DNA from: Butyrivibrio proteoclasticus B316
GTDB taxonomy: Bacteria > Bacillota > Clostridia > Lachnospirales > Lachnospiraceae
DNA: 64,000 nucleotides
Assembly: GCF_000145035.1 (NCBI RefSeq)
Contig: NC_014387.1
Span: 1,726,001 to 1,790,000, forward strand
Reading direction: 5' to 3'
The notes beneath the pieces are model-generated. The model searched no databases, was not told the DNA's origin, and saw only the letters and a list, made by a program, of their open reading frames with translations. Made by a program: the position numbers and the translations under genes. Shown in pieces: positions 45,050 to 54,123 of this stretch. The first letter of the stretch is position 1. Each line of letters opens with the position of its first letter.

Positions 45050-45654
45050 TTATACAACCCCTTAATACAGATAAATTCGATACATCCATCAGGAAGCATA
45101 TATCTTACAGATCTTCCCTTTTTTATTCGTTCTCTGATATCCGTAGCTGAAATATCAATTCTGTTGAAATTGAGAATTCTAATATCAGCGCCGTAAATAC
45201 TCTGGAGTTCTCGTCTCTTCTTGTCTAGGGCCGCTACATCATCATCATACCTTGTTGCAGCAATAATAATGCATGATTTAAGAAGATCACTTGCTCTGTA
45301 CCATGAATCGATACCAAGAACTGAATCAGCTCCAAGTATAAGATACAGTTCATCACCCGGATACATATTTTTAAGATCAGTAATGGTGTCAATTGTGTAA
45401 CTACCATCAGGCTTGTCTATTTCAAGTCTGGAACATGTAAAATAAGGGTTATCATTAATGGCCATTTTGACCATCTGATATCTCTCTTCTGCACCGGAAA
45501 CTTCTGTGCGATGTGGCATATGCGCAAGATTATTAGGAATATAGATTACTCTGTCCAGTCCAAATTGTTCTCTTGCGGACTCACCCAGTAACAGATGAGC
45601 GTTGTGAATAGGATCAAATGTTCCTCCCAGTATACCAATCTTTCTGCATTCCAT
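45046..45654 (-). CDS. nadD: Nicotinate-nucleotide adenylyltransferase
   Basis: 202 aa. It transfers AMP from ATP to nicotinate mononucleotide in NAD synthesis. Nucleotidyltransferase motif GGTFDPIHNAHL at residues 10-21 and the C-terminal ISATDIRERIKKGRSVRYML (SxTxIR). Normal length. It lies 39 bases after yhbY and overlaps yqeK. Confidence 0.95.
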   Translation of the reverse strand: MECRKIGILGGTFDPIHNAHLLLGESAREQFGLDRVIYIPNNLAHMPHRTEVSGAEERYQMVKMAINDNPYFTCSRLEIDKPDGSYTIDTITDLKNMYPGDELYLILGADSVLGIDSWYRASDLLKSCIIIAATRYDDDVAALDKKRRELQSIYGADIRILNFNRIDISATDIRERIKKGRSVRYMLPDGCIEFICIKGLYK

Positions 45655-45693
45655 ATTGAGCCTCCTAATGGTATAAACAAGTTAACAGTTCAT

Positions 45694-46005
45694 TTAAGCC
45701 TTCTTGCCAGCCTTAGGTAATATGATCTTGGGATCATCCTTAAAAGGTTTATATAATACAAATTTTCTACCTATAACCTGTACAAGATCAGAACGTGTAC
45801 GCTCTGAAACAGTTATAGCTACTTCCTTGACATCATCAAGACAGTTCTTGAGGACAGTTATCTTGATAAGTTCATGTGTATTAAAAGATTCTGAGATAGC
45901 ACTGATAACTTCCGGGCTGACGCTTGATTTACCAATCTGAAAAACAGGCTCAAGATCAGCTGCCAAACTTTTTAAATATGCTCTCTGCTTACTAGTAAAT
46001 GTCAT
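45694..46005 (-). CDS. yhbY: CRM-domain RNA-binding protein YhbY
   Basis: 103-aa single CRM-domain protein associated with pre-50S ribosomes. Start MTFTSKQRAYLKSLAADLEP followed by VFQIGKSSVSP, and the GxxG-like loop VIGRKFVLYK. It overlaps obgE by 4 bases, so two ribosome-assembly factors are coupled. Confidence 0.93.
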   Translation of the reverse strand: MTFTSKQRAYLKSLAADLEPVFQIGKSSVSPEVISAISESFNTHELIKITVLKNCLDDVKEVAITVSERTRSDLVQVIGRKFVLYKPFKDDPKIILPKAGKKA

Positions 46006-47345
46006 TCTTCTTCATCCTCTTCAAAATTTCCGGGTACTGTGTCAGCATTTCTATAGTACTCAAAACTAAATCCATACATGCGAACAGTGTCGCCTTCCTG
46101 AATGTGAAGCTTTTCAAGTTCATCAAGAATACCATTATCAGCCATAAATTTCTGGAAGAATGCAAATCCTTTTTCTGATTCAAGATTTGTATATCCAAGC
46201 ATTTTTTCAATCTTAGGGCCTTCTACTACGTATTCTTTTTCGTCTTCATCATACTCGACAGTAAATGCTTCATCAGCCTGTTTAGCCATTGTCTCAGGGA
46301 AAAATTCCTGTTCAAATATAACAGGCTTCTCATTAATTTCAGACAATACCTTACTAATATAGTATAACAGTTCCTGTATGCCTTGACCAGTTAAGGTAGA
46401 TGTAGCAAAAACCTTAACTCCAAGAGGCTCATACTTATCCCTGATCTTCTGGATCACTTCTGAATTTTCACCATCAGGAAGCATATCAATCTTATTGGCA
46501 GCAATTACCTGAGGCTTTTGTGTAATATCTGCATTATATGTCTTAAGCTCATTGTTGATAGCTTCAATATCTTCAAAAGGATCACGTCCTTCTGTAGAAG
46601 CAGCATCAACAACATGGATCATAACACGTGTTCTCTCAATATGACGCAGAAATTCATGTCCAAGTCCTGCACCCTCAGATGCTCCTTCTATTAGGCCAGG
46701 AATATCTGCAACTACGAATCCTCTGGCATCCTTGAGATCAACTACACCAAGCATAGGTGATAAAGTCGTGAAATGATAATTAGCAATCTTAGGCTTGGCA
46801 TTGGAAACCTTGGAAAGGAATGTGGATTTACCTACATTTGGGAATCCTACAAGTCCAACATCTGCAATAACCTTAAGCTCCAGAAGAACTTCCAACTCTA
46901 TAGCAGGCTGACCAGGCTGCGCATATTTGGGAGCCTGCATTGTTGATGTAGCATAATGCATGTTTCCGTTACCGCCTCGTCCGCCTTTTAATATAACAGC
47001 TTCTTTGTTATCGCCGCTCATATCTGCAATAACCTGTCCGCTGGCTGCTTCCTTAATTACAGTTCCTTCCGGAACCTTTATGATAAGGTCAGATCCATTC
47101 TTACCGTGGCAACGTCTTTTATTGCCATCCTGACCGTTTTCTGCTTTGTATTTACCGCCGTAATGGAAATCAGCGAGAGTATTGATACCCTCATCGACTT
47201 TGAAAATGACATCGCCGCCTTTTCCGCCATCGCCACCATCCGGGCCACCATTATTTACAAATTTCTCTCTTCTAAAGGAAATATGGCCATCGCCACCTTT
47301 TCCACTCTGTATAAAGATTTTCGCTTTATCTACGAATACAGGCAT
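46002..47345 (-). CDS. obgE: GTPase ObgE/CgtA
   Basis: 447-aa ribosome-assembly GTPase. Glycine-rich Obg fold (1-158, KGGDGHISFRREKFVNNGGP), G domain with GFPNVGKST, DIPGLIEGA and NKIDM, and a C-terminal OCT domain (about 350-430) with an acidic end. All domains are present. AAAAAAGGAG precedes the ATG. A terminator hairpin lies between rpmA and this gene, so its transcription may depend on read-through or an unseen promoter. Confidence 0.97.
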   Translation of the reverse strand: MPVFVDKAKIFIQSGKGGDGHISFRREKFVNNGGPDGGDGGKGGDVIFKVDEGINTLADFHYGGKYKAENGQDGNKRRCHGKNGSDLIIKVPEGTVIKEAASGQVIADMSGDNKEAVILKGGRGGNGNMHYATSTMQAPKYAQPGQPAIELEVLLELKVIADVGLVGFPNVGKSTFLSKVSNAKPKIANYHFTTLSPMLGVVDLKDARGFVVADIPGLIEGASEGAGLGHEFLRHIERTRVMIHVVDAASTEGRDPFEDIEAINNELKTYNADITQKPQVIAANKIDMLPDGENSEVIQKIRDKYEPLGVKVFATSTLTGQGIQELLYYISKVLSEINEKPVIFEQEFFPETMAKQADEAFTVEYDEDEKEYVVEGPKIEKMLGYTNLESEKGFAFFQKFMADNGILDELEKLHIQEGDTVRMYGFSFEYYRNADTVPGNFEEDEEE

Positions 47346-47377
47346 ATTACTCCTTTTTTAGCAATCGCTAAAGTTTG

Positions 47378-47410
47378 AAAAAGGGCTTCAAACGAAATTG
47401 TTTGAAGCCC
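47378..47410 (-). terminator. Terminator between rpmA and obgE
   Basis: GGGCTTCAAAC (47383-47393) pairs perfectly with GTTTGAAGCCC (47400-47410); on the minus strand it runs into TTTTTC. Confidence 0.8.
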
Positions 47411-47427
47411 GATTTGACAAAAATAAA

Positions 47428-47715
47428 TTACTTATTCTCTACAGGATGAACGCTAGCCTGCTTTTTATCTCTGCCCTTGCGCTCAAATCTAAGAACACCA
47501 TCAACAAGTGCAAATAATGTATCATCGCTACCGATGCCTACATTTACACCAGGATGAATGTGTGTTCCACGCTGTCTGTATAAAATATTACCGGCCTTTA
47601 CGAATTGTCCGTCAGCTCTTTTTGCTCCGAGTCTCTTGGATTCAGAATCTCTACCATTCTTTGTTGATCCAACACCCTTTTTATGAGCAAAAAATTGAAG
47701 GTTCATATTCATCAT
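47428..47715 (-). CDS. rpmA: 50S ribosomal protein bL27
   Basis: 95 aa. It starts [20 protein letters not shown], so the protein carries the Firmicutes leader peptide NLQFFA that is removed by the cysteine protease Prp before L27 can work at the peptidyl-transferase centre. The prp gene lies directly upstream. TTAGGAGGG precedes the first ATG at good distance. Confidence 0.97.
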   Translation of the reverse strand: MMNMNLQFFAHKKGVGSTKNGRDSESKRLGAKRADGQFVKAGNILYRQRGTHIHPGVNVGIGSDDTLFALVDGVLRFERKGRDKKQASVHPVENK

Positions 47716-47718
47716 GAC

Positions 47719-48048
47719 TTATTCCCTCCTAAATTTAATGTTCAAAAATTTCTTTCCATACTGTCTGAATATACTATCTACACCTAATTCAAAAGATTTA
47801 ACAAATAAATCTGCATCATGAGATGGATCATCATCAAATCTCAATCTGATAAGTCCAAGGTCTTCATCCTGTTCAATAGAAATCTTATCTTCAGTGAACT
47901 GATCCAATGAGTTAATAAGATTGATACTGAGAACTGAAACAGCAGCACAAACGATATCCTCACCGTATTCAGCGAATCCTGCATGTCCACTGCACTCTAT
48001 GATCTTGTATCTGTCATCAGATGTTTTTGTAATAGTTATAGTAGTCAT
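47719..48048 (-). CDS. prp: Ribosomal-processing cysteine protease Prp
   Basis: 109 aa. Catalytic H22 and C34 are in the pattern SGHAGFAEYGEDIVCAAVS, the same positions as reported for Staphylococcus Prp. It cleaves the L27 leader encoded by the next gene. The gene order rplU-prp-rpmA is typical of Firmicutes. Confidence 0.94.
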   Translation of the reverse strand: MTTITITKTSDDRYKIIECSGHAGFAEYGEDIVCAAVSVLSINLINSLDQFTEDKISIEQDEDLGLIRLRFDDDPSHDADLFVKSFELGVDSIFRQYGKKFLNIKFRRE

Positions 48049-48065
48049 TTTATTCCGACTTGTAA

Positions 48066-48374
48066 TTACAGTGTGATCTTGTCAATCTTAACAAGTGTGA
48101 AAGGCTGTCTGTGGCCATTCTTTTTGTGATAGCCAGTCTTTCTCTTGTACTTGTAAACAACAACCTTCTTAGCACGGCCCTGCTCTACAACTGTAGCGCT
48201 AACCTTTGCTGAGCTAACATCGCCAGCAACCTTAAGTGCCTTTCCGTCGTTTACTGCGATAACATTATCAAATGTTACTTCTTTTCCAGACTCGATATCG
48301 AGCTTCTCTACTCTGATTTCGTCGCCCTCGGAAACTTTGTACTGCTTACCACCAGTTACAATAATTGCGTACAT
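48066..48374 (-). CDS. rplU: 50S ribosomal protein bL21
   Basis: 102 aa. Opening MYAIIVTGGKQYKVSEGDEI and the C-terminal KRKTGYHKKNGHRQPFTLVK are diagnostic of L21. GAAGGAGGTAACTT gives a strong binding site. It heads the rplU-prp-rpmA unit, with a consensus promoter inside the end of the RNase G gene and a structured leader. Confidence 0.97.
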   Translation of the reverse strand: MYAIIVTGGKQYKVSEGDEIRVEKLDIESGKEVTFDNVIAVNDGKALKVAGDVSSAKVSATVVEQGRAKKVVVYKYKRKTGYHKKNGHRQPFTLVKIDKITL

Positions 48375-48389
48375 AAGTTACCTCCTTCT

Positions 48390-48455
48390 TCAAAAAACTC
48401 GCTAACTTTGGCGGAGATAAAAATCTCACTTATGCCTAGTTAAGCGGCATACCAT
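48390..48455 (-). promoter_or_regulatory. Structured leader of rplU (L21-leader-like)
   Basis: On the minus strand CGCTTAACT (48446-48438) pairs with AGTTAGCG (48407-48400), enclosing a GAGAT-tttt-ATCTC hairpin. Position and layout fit the L21 leader of Firmicutes, thought to be autoregulatory; not verified by alignment. Confidence 0.5.
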
Positions 48456-48458
48456 AGT

Positions 48459-48487
48459 ACTATAACATTGAATTTATCTGTTGTCAA
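48459..48487 (-). promoter_or_regulatory. Consensus promoter of rplU
   Basis: Minus strand TTGACA (48487-48482), 17-bp spacer, TATAGT (48464-48459). The -35 lies within the last codons of the RNase G gene. Confidence 0.75.
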
Positions 48488-49631
48488 CAGCATTTTCAAC
48501 TTCATGCAAAATTTCTTTTAATGATTTATCGTTTTTATTTCTTGTTAATTCCATTATGCCAAGTCCAGTAATATCTACGTAATTAGTATGAATCTGATCC
48601 TGCCTGCATAATTTTTTCATATGTGCTATAAGTTTTTCATAGTCTTCATCCTGCTTCATATTGATGAAGTCGATCAGGATCATGCCGGTAAGATTACGCA
48701 GCCTTACTTGTCTCATTATTTCATTTGCAGCTTCAAGATTAACTTCCAGGGAGATATTGCTCTTGCCTTTTATAGCCTTACCGGTATTAACATCTATCGC
48801 ATTAAAGCTTTCTAGCTGCTCAATTATTATAAAAGCTCCGCTTTTTAGCCATATTCTATTCTGGCGAAGCTCATCAATTTTGGATCTTATTCCATGGATG
48901 CCATTGTCTTCAATTACCCGGCAATCAATGATACCTGCATTTTTCATAAAACTCTTTGCCCTATCAAGGTTATTTACTCCCGCATGATAAAGGCAGGTAT
49001 AGATTGTTCGGCTGCGGCCCTCTGAAAGAATTGTTGCTACTCTTTCTGCGCAGTTTTTGATATCATCCGATATCTCTGCTTCAAATGCTTCCTCAGGAAT
49101 TTCGCCGGCATTTGTTCTGATGATAAGTCCTATATCAGATCCATATAAGCGGTCGCAATATTCATCTCTGATATTATTAAATATGTTTCTGGTGCTATCT
49201 ACTAAATGCCTTCTGACTTCATCAGATAGTTTGACAGACGCACCAACTCCGCTTCTCCCAACAGTAATTACTGAGTACTTGCCTGATACAGAAAGAGCTG
49301 TAGTAAGCTTGGCCTTTTTGGTCTTAATGGCCTCTGAATCTATCTGAACTATTATTTCATCGCCATTTTTTAAAGTATCATTTTCTGTAAATGTTCTGTT
49401 CGTAACGCAAGCACATGATATTTTATCCAGAGGCAAATATCCTATGTTTTCGCTATCATATTTTATAAAAGCAGCATTAAGGTTTTTGACTATATGATCA
49501 ACCTTGCCTATATAAATGTCGTTTATATGGTTATCTCTTTCAAAAGAAAGAAATTCCATTCTGCCATCGATAAAACCTGTAATAACATCACTGCCTTTGT
49601 AATTTGCAAGAATAATCTGACCTTCAGACAT
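48474..49631 (-). CDS. Ribonuclease G/E family protein lacking the zinc-link
   Basis: 385-aa endoribonuclease. An S1-type RNA-binding domain is in the first 110 residues (DIYIGKVDHIVKNLNAAFIK). The DNase-I-like catalytic part keeps D280 and N282 (AIDVNTG) and D321 (LIDFINM). The protein ends right after LKEILHEVENAVDNR, where other family members carry CPxCxGxG, the zinc-link that holds the dimer together. The usual length is above 450. It overlaps the upstream DUF2344 gene by 8 bases. Confidence 0.9.
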   Translation of the reverse strand: MSEGQIILANYKGSDVITGFIDGRMEFLSFERDNHINDIYIGKVDHIVKNLNAAFIKYDSENIGYLPLDKISCACVTNRTFTENDTLKNGDEIIVQIDSEAIKTKKAKLTTALSVSGKYSVITVGRSGVGASVKLSDEVRRHLVDSTRNIFNNIRDEYCDRLYGSDIGLIIRTNAGEIPEEAFEAEISDDIKNCAERVATILSEGRSRTIYTCLYHAGVNNLDRAKSFMKNAGIIDCRVIEDNGIHGIRSKIDELRQNRIWLKSGAFIIIEQLESFNAIDVNTGKAIKGKSNISLEVNLEAANEIMRQVRLRNLTGMILIDFINMKQDEDYEKLIAHMKKLCRQDQIHTNYVDITGLGIMELTRNKNDKSLKEILHEVENAVDNR

Positions 49632-50349
49632 TTAAGTAAAACCTCGTAGTAATATCATCTGTAATGAAAGGCTCAATATAAGGCTTATCGCCGTCGCATA
49701 ACTTGTAAATATCGATTCTGTGGATATCAAGAGCATTATTGTTTAATTCAATTCCCTTGGATTTCATGAAGCCGCCAAATAAAAGCGCCGGTTTAAGGGT
49801 TGCAAGTGAACTCATGCTAAGAAGAAGCGTAACTGACTCATTTTCTTCATCAAAGCTGTAGTCAAATATCATTGGCTTCATATCAATTTCTTTTTCACCG
49901 CTCTTAGTCTTCTTCATAGCCGGAAGTGTATCATTATCCAGATATTTTTTAAACTCAGATATCCAGTCAAAATCAGGCTTTAAGGATTCTCTGAACTTGA
50001 TTGTATATTTGGCCGCATAAGCTAAAGTCATGGCTTTGTCGTCTTTTTCGCCAAGTTCTGTTACAGCCAAAATTTCTATGCCCTCATTCATGACTTCATT
50101 GAGCTTATTTTTGACATCTTCAGTGCTGATCATAGAGTTAAGAGTCATATCCATGTATTCGCCATCACTTGTTGCACCAACGCTCAGGGGTTGGGCAAAA
50201 GAAATAACCTGGTGAGGGCTAAAACCCTCTGAATATTTGATATCAAGTTCAGCTCTTCTGATAGCTTTTTGAAAATATCTCATAACATCAAGATGGCCGA
50301 TAAATTTGATAGGACCATTCTTGGAAAATTTCAAACGAAGTTTATGCAT
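49624..50349 (-). CDS. Radical-SAM-associated DUF2344 protein (TIGR03936)
   Basis: 241 aa. MHKLRLKFSKNGPIKFIGHL followed by DVMRYFQKAIRRA and the EGFSPHQVISFAQPLSVG stretch identify the DUF2344 family, often paired or fused with the TIGR03960 radical SAM protein, exactly the gene upstream. Function unknown; tRNA or rRNA modification has been suggested from context. ATG 50349 has AAGGAGGG eight bases ahead. It overlaps its partner by 8 bases. Confidence 0.9.
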   Translation of the reverse strand: MHKLRLKFSKNGPIKFIGHLDVMRYFQKAIRRAELDIKYSEGFSPHQVISFAQPLSVGATSDGEYMDMTLNSMISTEDVKNKLNEVMNEGIEILAVTELGEKDDKAMTLAYAAKYTIKFRESLKPDFDWISEFKKYLDNDTLPAMKKTKSGEKEIDMKPMIFDYSFDEENESVTLLLSMSSLATLKPALLFGGFMKSKGIELNNNALDIHRIDIYKLCDGDKPYIEPFITDDITTRFYLNV

Positions 50350-52222
50350 TATTCTTGCCCTCCTTACATACACCTACTCCATAGGAGGCAGCTCCGCAGC
50401 CAAGACATCCAAGTCTGCAATTGCTGGATTTTTGACCGGCAAGTGCGTTTTTCCATTCTCTTAAAAGAAATGCCTTAGTTACACCGCAGTTCAATATATC
50501 CCAAGGGAATATCTCATCATCGCCTCGTTCTCTGGTTGTATAGAAGAAAGGATCAATTCCGCATTCTTCAAATATCTTCATCCATACATCAAAATGGAAG
50601 TATTCTCCCCAGGCATCATAAATACAGCCATTCTCGTAAGCCTTGAGTATGACCTTGTTAAGCCTTCTGTCGCCTCTTGCAAGAATGCCTTCCATCATAC
50701 TTGCATCAGCTTCATGCCAGTTATATTTAATATGCTTCTGATTGAGCTGAGACATGATTCCTTTACGCGTTTTATTAGCTTTTTCAAGGAACTCTTCTTT
50801 GGTATTCATAGGAGCCCATTGGAAAGGTGTAAATGGCTTGGGCACAAAGAAGGATGTACTTGCAACAATATCAATTGTCCTGCCGTTTCTCTTTTCCTTA
50901 GGCATAGTTTCAAAGTATTCTACGGCAACTTTATTGGCAATATCTCCTATGCCGAGAATATCTTCATCAGTCTCAGTAGGAAGTCCCAGCATGAAATAAA
51001 GCTTAACCTTATTCCATCCACCAAGGAAAGCCTCGTGAGAGCCTCTAAGTATATCTTCCTCAGTAAGACCTTTATTTATGACGTCTCTCATACGCTGAGT
51101 TCCTGCTTCAGGCGCAAAAGTAAGTGAGCTCTTTTTTACGTCCTGAACCTTGCTCATTACATCAAGAGAAAAAGCATCAATACGAAGTGAAGGAAGGGAA
51201 ATGTTAACCTTCTTGTCATTACACTCTTTTATCAGGAAATCCAAGAGTTCAGGAAGCTGTGAATAATCACTGGAGCTAAGTGAACTTAAAGAAATTTCTT
51301 CGTAGCCGGTATTTTTTAAGGATTCAAGCGCATGCTGCTTAAGATATTCAATATTCTTTTCCCTAAGGGGCTTATAGAGCTGGCCTGCCTGACAGAATCT
51401 GCAACCTCTGATACATCCTCTCATGACCTCAAGCACAACTCTGTCCTGAGTTATCTTGATATATGGCACAACAGGTTTGGTAGGATAAAACTCAGATGAA
51501 AGATCTGTGCACATCTCTTTGTTAACAGTTGCAGGAACGTCGTCGTATATAGGTTTCATGGACTTTATAGTGCAGTCCTCATTATATTCGACATTGTAAA
51601 GTGATGGCACGTACATTCCAGGAACATGGCTGAGCTTACGCAGAAACTCCTGCCTTGAAATACCATCTTTTCTGGCCTGTTTGTACATATCAAATATTTC
51701 TCTATATCTGGTCTCGCCTTCACCGATATAGAAAAAGTCAAAAAAGTCAGTTATAGGCTCTGGATTATAGGTACAAGGACCTCCGCCCACTACAATAGGA
51801 TCATCCCAGGTTCTGTCAGCAGCAAGAAGTGGAATCTTAGACAGGTCAAGGACCTGAAGGATATTTGTGTAACACATCTCATACTGGATAGTAAAGCCCA
51901 GGAAATCAAAGTTTTTAACAGGTTCCTGAGATTCAAGAGCAAAAAGAGGTATGTCTTTTTCTCTTAAAACCTTATCCATATCAGTCCATGGTGAATAAAC
52001 TCTTTCACACCAAACATCGTCAAAAGAGTTAAATAATCCATAAAGGATCTGAATGCCAAGATGAGACATTCCTATCTCGTAAACATCAGGAAAACACATG
52101 GCAAATCGGATGTCGACAGCGTCTTTATCCTTGTAAACGCTGTTGACCTCATTGCCAATGTATCTCTCCGGTTTCTCAATACTTAGGAGTGTCTCATCTG
52201 AAAGAGCTAAATTATAATTCAT
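50342..52222 (-). CDS. B12-binding-domain radical SAM protein (TIGR03960)
   Basis: 626 aa. An N-terminal cobalamin-binding-like domain is followed by a radical SAM core with the cluster motif CIRGCRFCQAG, and a C-terminal region with Cys-rich CRLGCLGCGA. It belongs to TIGR03960, a conserved family of unknown activity that travels with DUF2344 and RNase G near rplU in many Firmicutes. The start is an ATG 9 bases after the HisIE-fusion stop, so it is co-transcribed with the his genes. Confidence 0.92.
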   Translation of the reverse strand: MNYNLALSDETLLSIEKPERYIGNEVNSVYKDKDAVDIRFAMCFPDVYEIGMSHLGIQILYGLFNSFDDVWCERVYSPWTDMDKVLREKDIPLFALESQEPVKNFDFLGFTIQYEMCYTNILQVLDLSKIPLLAADRTWDDPIVVGGGPCTYNPEPITDFFDFFYIGEGETRYREIFDMYKQARKDGISRQEFLRKLSHVPGMYVPSLYNVEYNEDCTIKSMKPIYDDVPATVNKEMCTDLSSEFYPTKPVVPYIKITQDRVVLEVMRGCIRGCRFCQAGQLYKPLREKNIEYLKQHALESLKNTGYEEISLSSLSSSDYSQLPELLDFLIKECNDKKVNISLPSLRIDAFSLDVMSKVQDVKKSSLTFAPEAGTQRMRDVINKGLTEEDILRGSHEAFLGGWNKVKLYFMLGLPTETDEDILGIGDIANKVAVEYFETMPKEKRNGRTIDIVASTSFFVPKPFTPFQWAPMNTKEEFLEKANKTRKGIMSQLNQKHIKYNWHEADASMMEGILARGDRRLNKVILKAYENGCIYDAWGEYFHFDVWMKIFEECGIDPFFYTTRERGDDEIFPWDILNCGVTKAFLLREWKNALAGQKSSNCRLGCLGCGAASYGVGVCKEGKNNA

Positions 52223-52231
52223 ATTTTTTCC

Positions 52232-53533
52232 TTATCGTCTAGACAGTTCATCAGTTATTTCCTCCCAGCTGACATTTTTCTCAGCCATGAGGACCATCAT
52301 ATGATACAGGAAATCAGACATTTCGTAAACTATTTCATTGGAGCCTTCGTTCTTGGCAGCTATGACCATCTCGGTAGCTTCTTCACCGACCTTCTTAAGG
52401 ATCTTATCAAGTCCTTTATCAAAAAGATAATTGGTATAAGAGCCTTCTCTAGGGTTGACCTTTCTGTCCTTAATAACATCAAATACGCTGTCAAGGACTT
52501 TCTGAGGATTCTTCTCTGAGTAGTCTTTGGAGGCTATCTCATTAAAGAAGCAGGAATAACTGCCTGTGTGACATGCTGCGCCAATCTGTTTAACCTTGGC
52601 AAGAATAGTATCAAGATCGCAGTCGGCTGTTAGTGACATAACATACTGAAAATGCGAACTTGTCTCACCCTTTAGCCACAGTTTGTTTCTGCTGCGACTA
52701 AAATATGTCATCTTACCTGTACTTAGAGTTTTATTATAAGCCTCTTCGTTCATATATGCCAACATCAGAACCTGATCTGTTCTGTAATCCTGAACAATTA
52801 CAGGAACCATGCCATCTGAATTCTTTTTAAGATCAGCAAAGCTAAACTTTGGTTCAAGCCTTAAAATGTCAATTCCATTCTCAAGGCAGACTTCTTTATA
52901 TTCTGAGATATTCAAGGCATTATCGTTAATAACATTTCCTGATATACCACTGATCCTTGTTTCCATCACAAAAAGTTTATAAGGCTTCTGGGCAAAAGAG
53001 CTGTCATCTGTAATAACAGTAATTGGCATTTCGCATTCAGGAAAAGCCTTATTATCTGCATTAAAGCCCACATAAATAAGCTCGCTTACAAACTTTAGGA
53101 CATCTTCTTTACTTAAATCAATTTGTCTTGGATCACTAAAACATGCGATGATTTTATCTTTGCCAAACTTTTCAGAAACCTCTGTCAGGATTTCAATATT
53201 GCCTGTTTTGCTAAAATTTAGACAGGCTTTCTTGCATCCGGCATAGAGAAGTTTCTTGATATCTTCCATTCGCTTCACATTACCGGCCCCAATTACAGGA
53301 ACATCTGAAGCTTTGCAAATATCTTTTATAATATCAAGTGCTTTTTCATGAGCCCTGTCATCTCCTGCAGCCGAGAGATCAAAAACAATTATTCCGTCGA
53401 CATTTGAATTTGAATATTCCTGTGCAAGAATCGCAGGATCATTGTTAATAACTGTTGGATCACTAAATGATCTTACAGCCTTTTCATCCTTTAAAAAAAT
53501 TGAAGCTAAGAATCTTTTCTTGTAATCTGACAT
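52232..53533 (-). CDS. hisIE: Fusion of degenerate HisF-like barrel with HisI-HisE
   Basis: 433 aa. Residues about 225-330 are phosphoribosyl-AMP cyclohydrolase (HisI: GKMTYFSRSRNKLWLKGETS, then SCFFNE) and about 345-433 phosphoribosyl-ATP diphosphatase (HisE: GEEATEMVIAAKNE). The first 215 residues follow HisF/HisA along their length (RFLASIFLKDEKAV, VIGAGNVK, GISGNVI), but both catalytic aspartates of HisF appear replaced (F and S at those places), so this part is probably not an active cyclase. ATG 53533 has AAGGAG before it and overlaps the hisB stop by one base. Confidence 0.88.
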   Translation of the reverse strand: MSDYKKRFLASIFLKDEKAVRSFSDPTVINNDPAILAQEYSNSNVDGIIVFDLSAAGDDRAHEKALDIIKDICKASDVPVIGAGNVKRMEDIKKLLYAGCKKACLNFSKTGNIEILTEVSEKFGKDKIIACFSDPRQIDLSKEDVLKFVSELIYVGFNADNKAFPECEMPITVITDDSSFAQKPYKLFVMETRISGISGNVINDNALNISEYKEVCLENGIDILRLEPKFSFADLKKNSDGMVPVIVQDYRTDQVLMLAYMNEEAYNKTLSTGKMTYFSRSRNKLWLKGETSSHFQYVMSLTADCDLDTILAKVKQIGAACHTGSYSCFFNEIASKDYSEKNPQKVLDSVFDVIKDRKVNPREGSYTNYLFDKGLDKILKKVGEEATEMVIAAKNEGSNEIVYEMSDFLYHMMVLMAEKNVSWEEITDELSRR

Positions 53534-54123
53534 CAAAGTGCTCCTTTTGTACTGAGAACATCGGTAATTCTAAGGTCTATTGTAGTTGCTTCATCAAGTG
53601 CCTTGGAAAAAGCTTTAAACAAGGCTTCTATTTTGTGGTGATCATTGTGGCCTGTAATGATCCTAAGGTGAAGATTCATACCTGCCGAATAAGACACTGC
53701 ATAGAAAAACTCTCTGACCATCTGAGTATCAAAATCACCAACCATAGGGGATGAAAACTCTCCATCCATAACAAAGTAAGGACGTCCGCTTAAGTCTATT
53801 GCGCACATTACAAGCGTCTCATCCATAGGAAGGATCATGCTTCCATAGCGCTTTATGCCCTTTTTATCTCCTACAGCCTGTGCAATAGCTTGTCCAAGTA
53901 CAATTCCGGTATCTTCTACTGTGTGATGACAATCAACATTAAGATCTCCCTTAGCCTTGACAGTTAGATCAAATAAACCGTGCCTGGTAAATCCATCAAG
54001 CATATGATCAAAAAATCCATTACCTGTTTCTATGTTGCTAATTCCCGAACCATCAATATTAAGTGAAATAGAAATATCCGTTTCCTTGGTCTTTCTTGCA
54101 ACTGTTGATACACGTTTCTCCAT
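53533..54123 (-). CDS. hisB: Imidazoleglycerol-phosphate dehydratase
   Basis: 196-aa monofunctional HisB for step six of histidine synthesis. Metal-binding stretches FFDHMLDGFTRHG and DCHHTVEDTGI are intact, and a second His set occurs in HNDHHKIEALFKAF. The phosphatase half of enteric HisB is absent, as normal in Firmicutes. It is separated from hisD by a 208-bp AT-rich gap with paired repeats. ATAGAAAGGGGAC-type sequence precedes the start. Confidence 0.95.
   Translation of the reverse strand: MEKRVSTVARKTKETDISISLNIDGSGISNIETGNGFFDHMLDGFTRHGLFDLTVKAKGDLNVDCHHTVEDTGIVLGQAIAQAVGDKKGIKRYGSMILPMDETLVMCAIDLSGRPYFVMDGEFSSPMVGDFDTQMVREFFYAVSYSAGMNLHLRIITGHNDHHKIEALFKAFSKALDEATTIDLRITDVLSTKGAL

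Noticed and set aside
50594..51127. 177-codon plus-strand frame opposite the radical SAM gene
   Set aside because: Antisense to a conserved family; no promoter or binding site.
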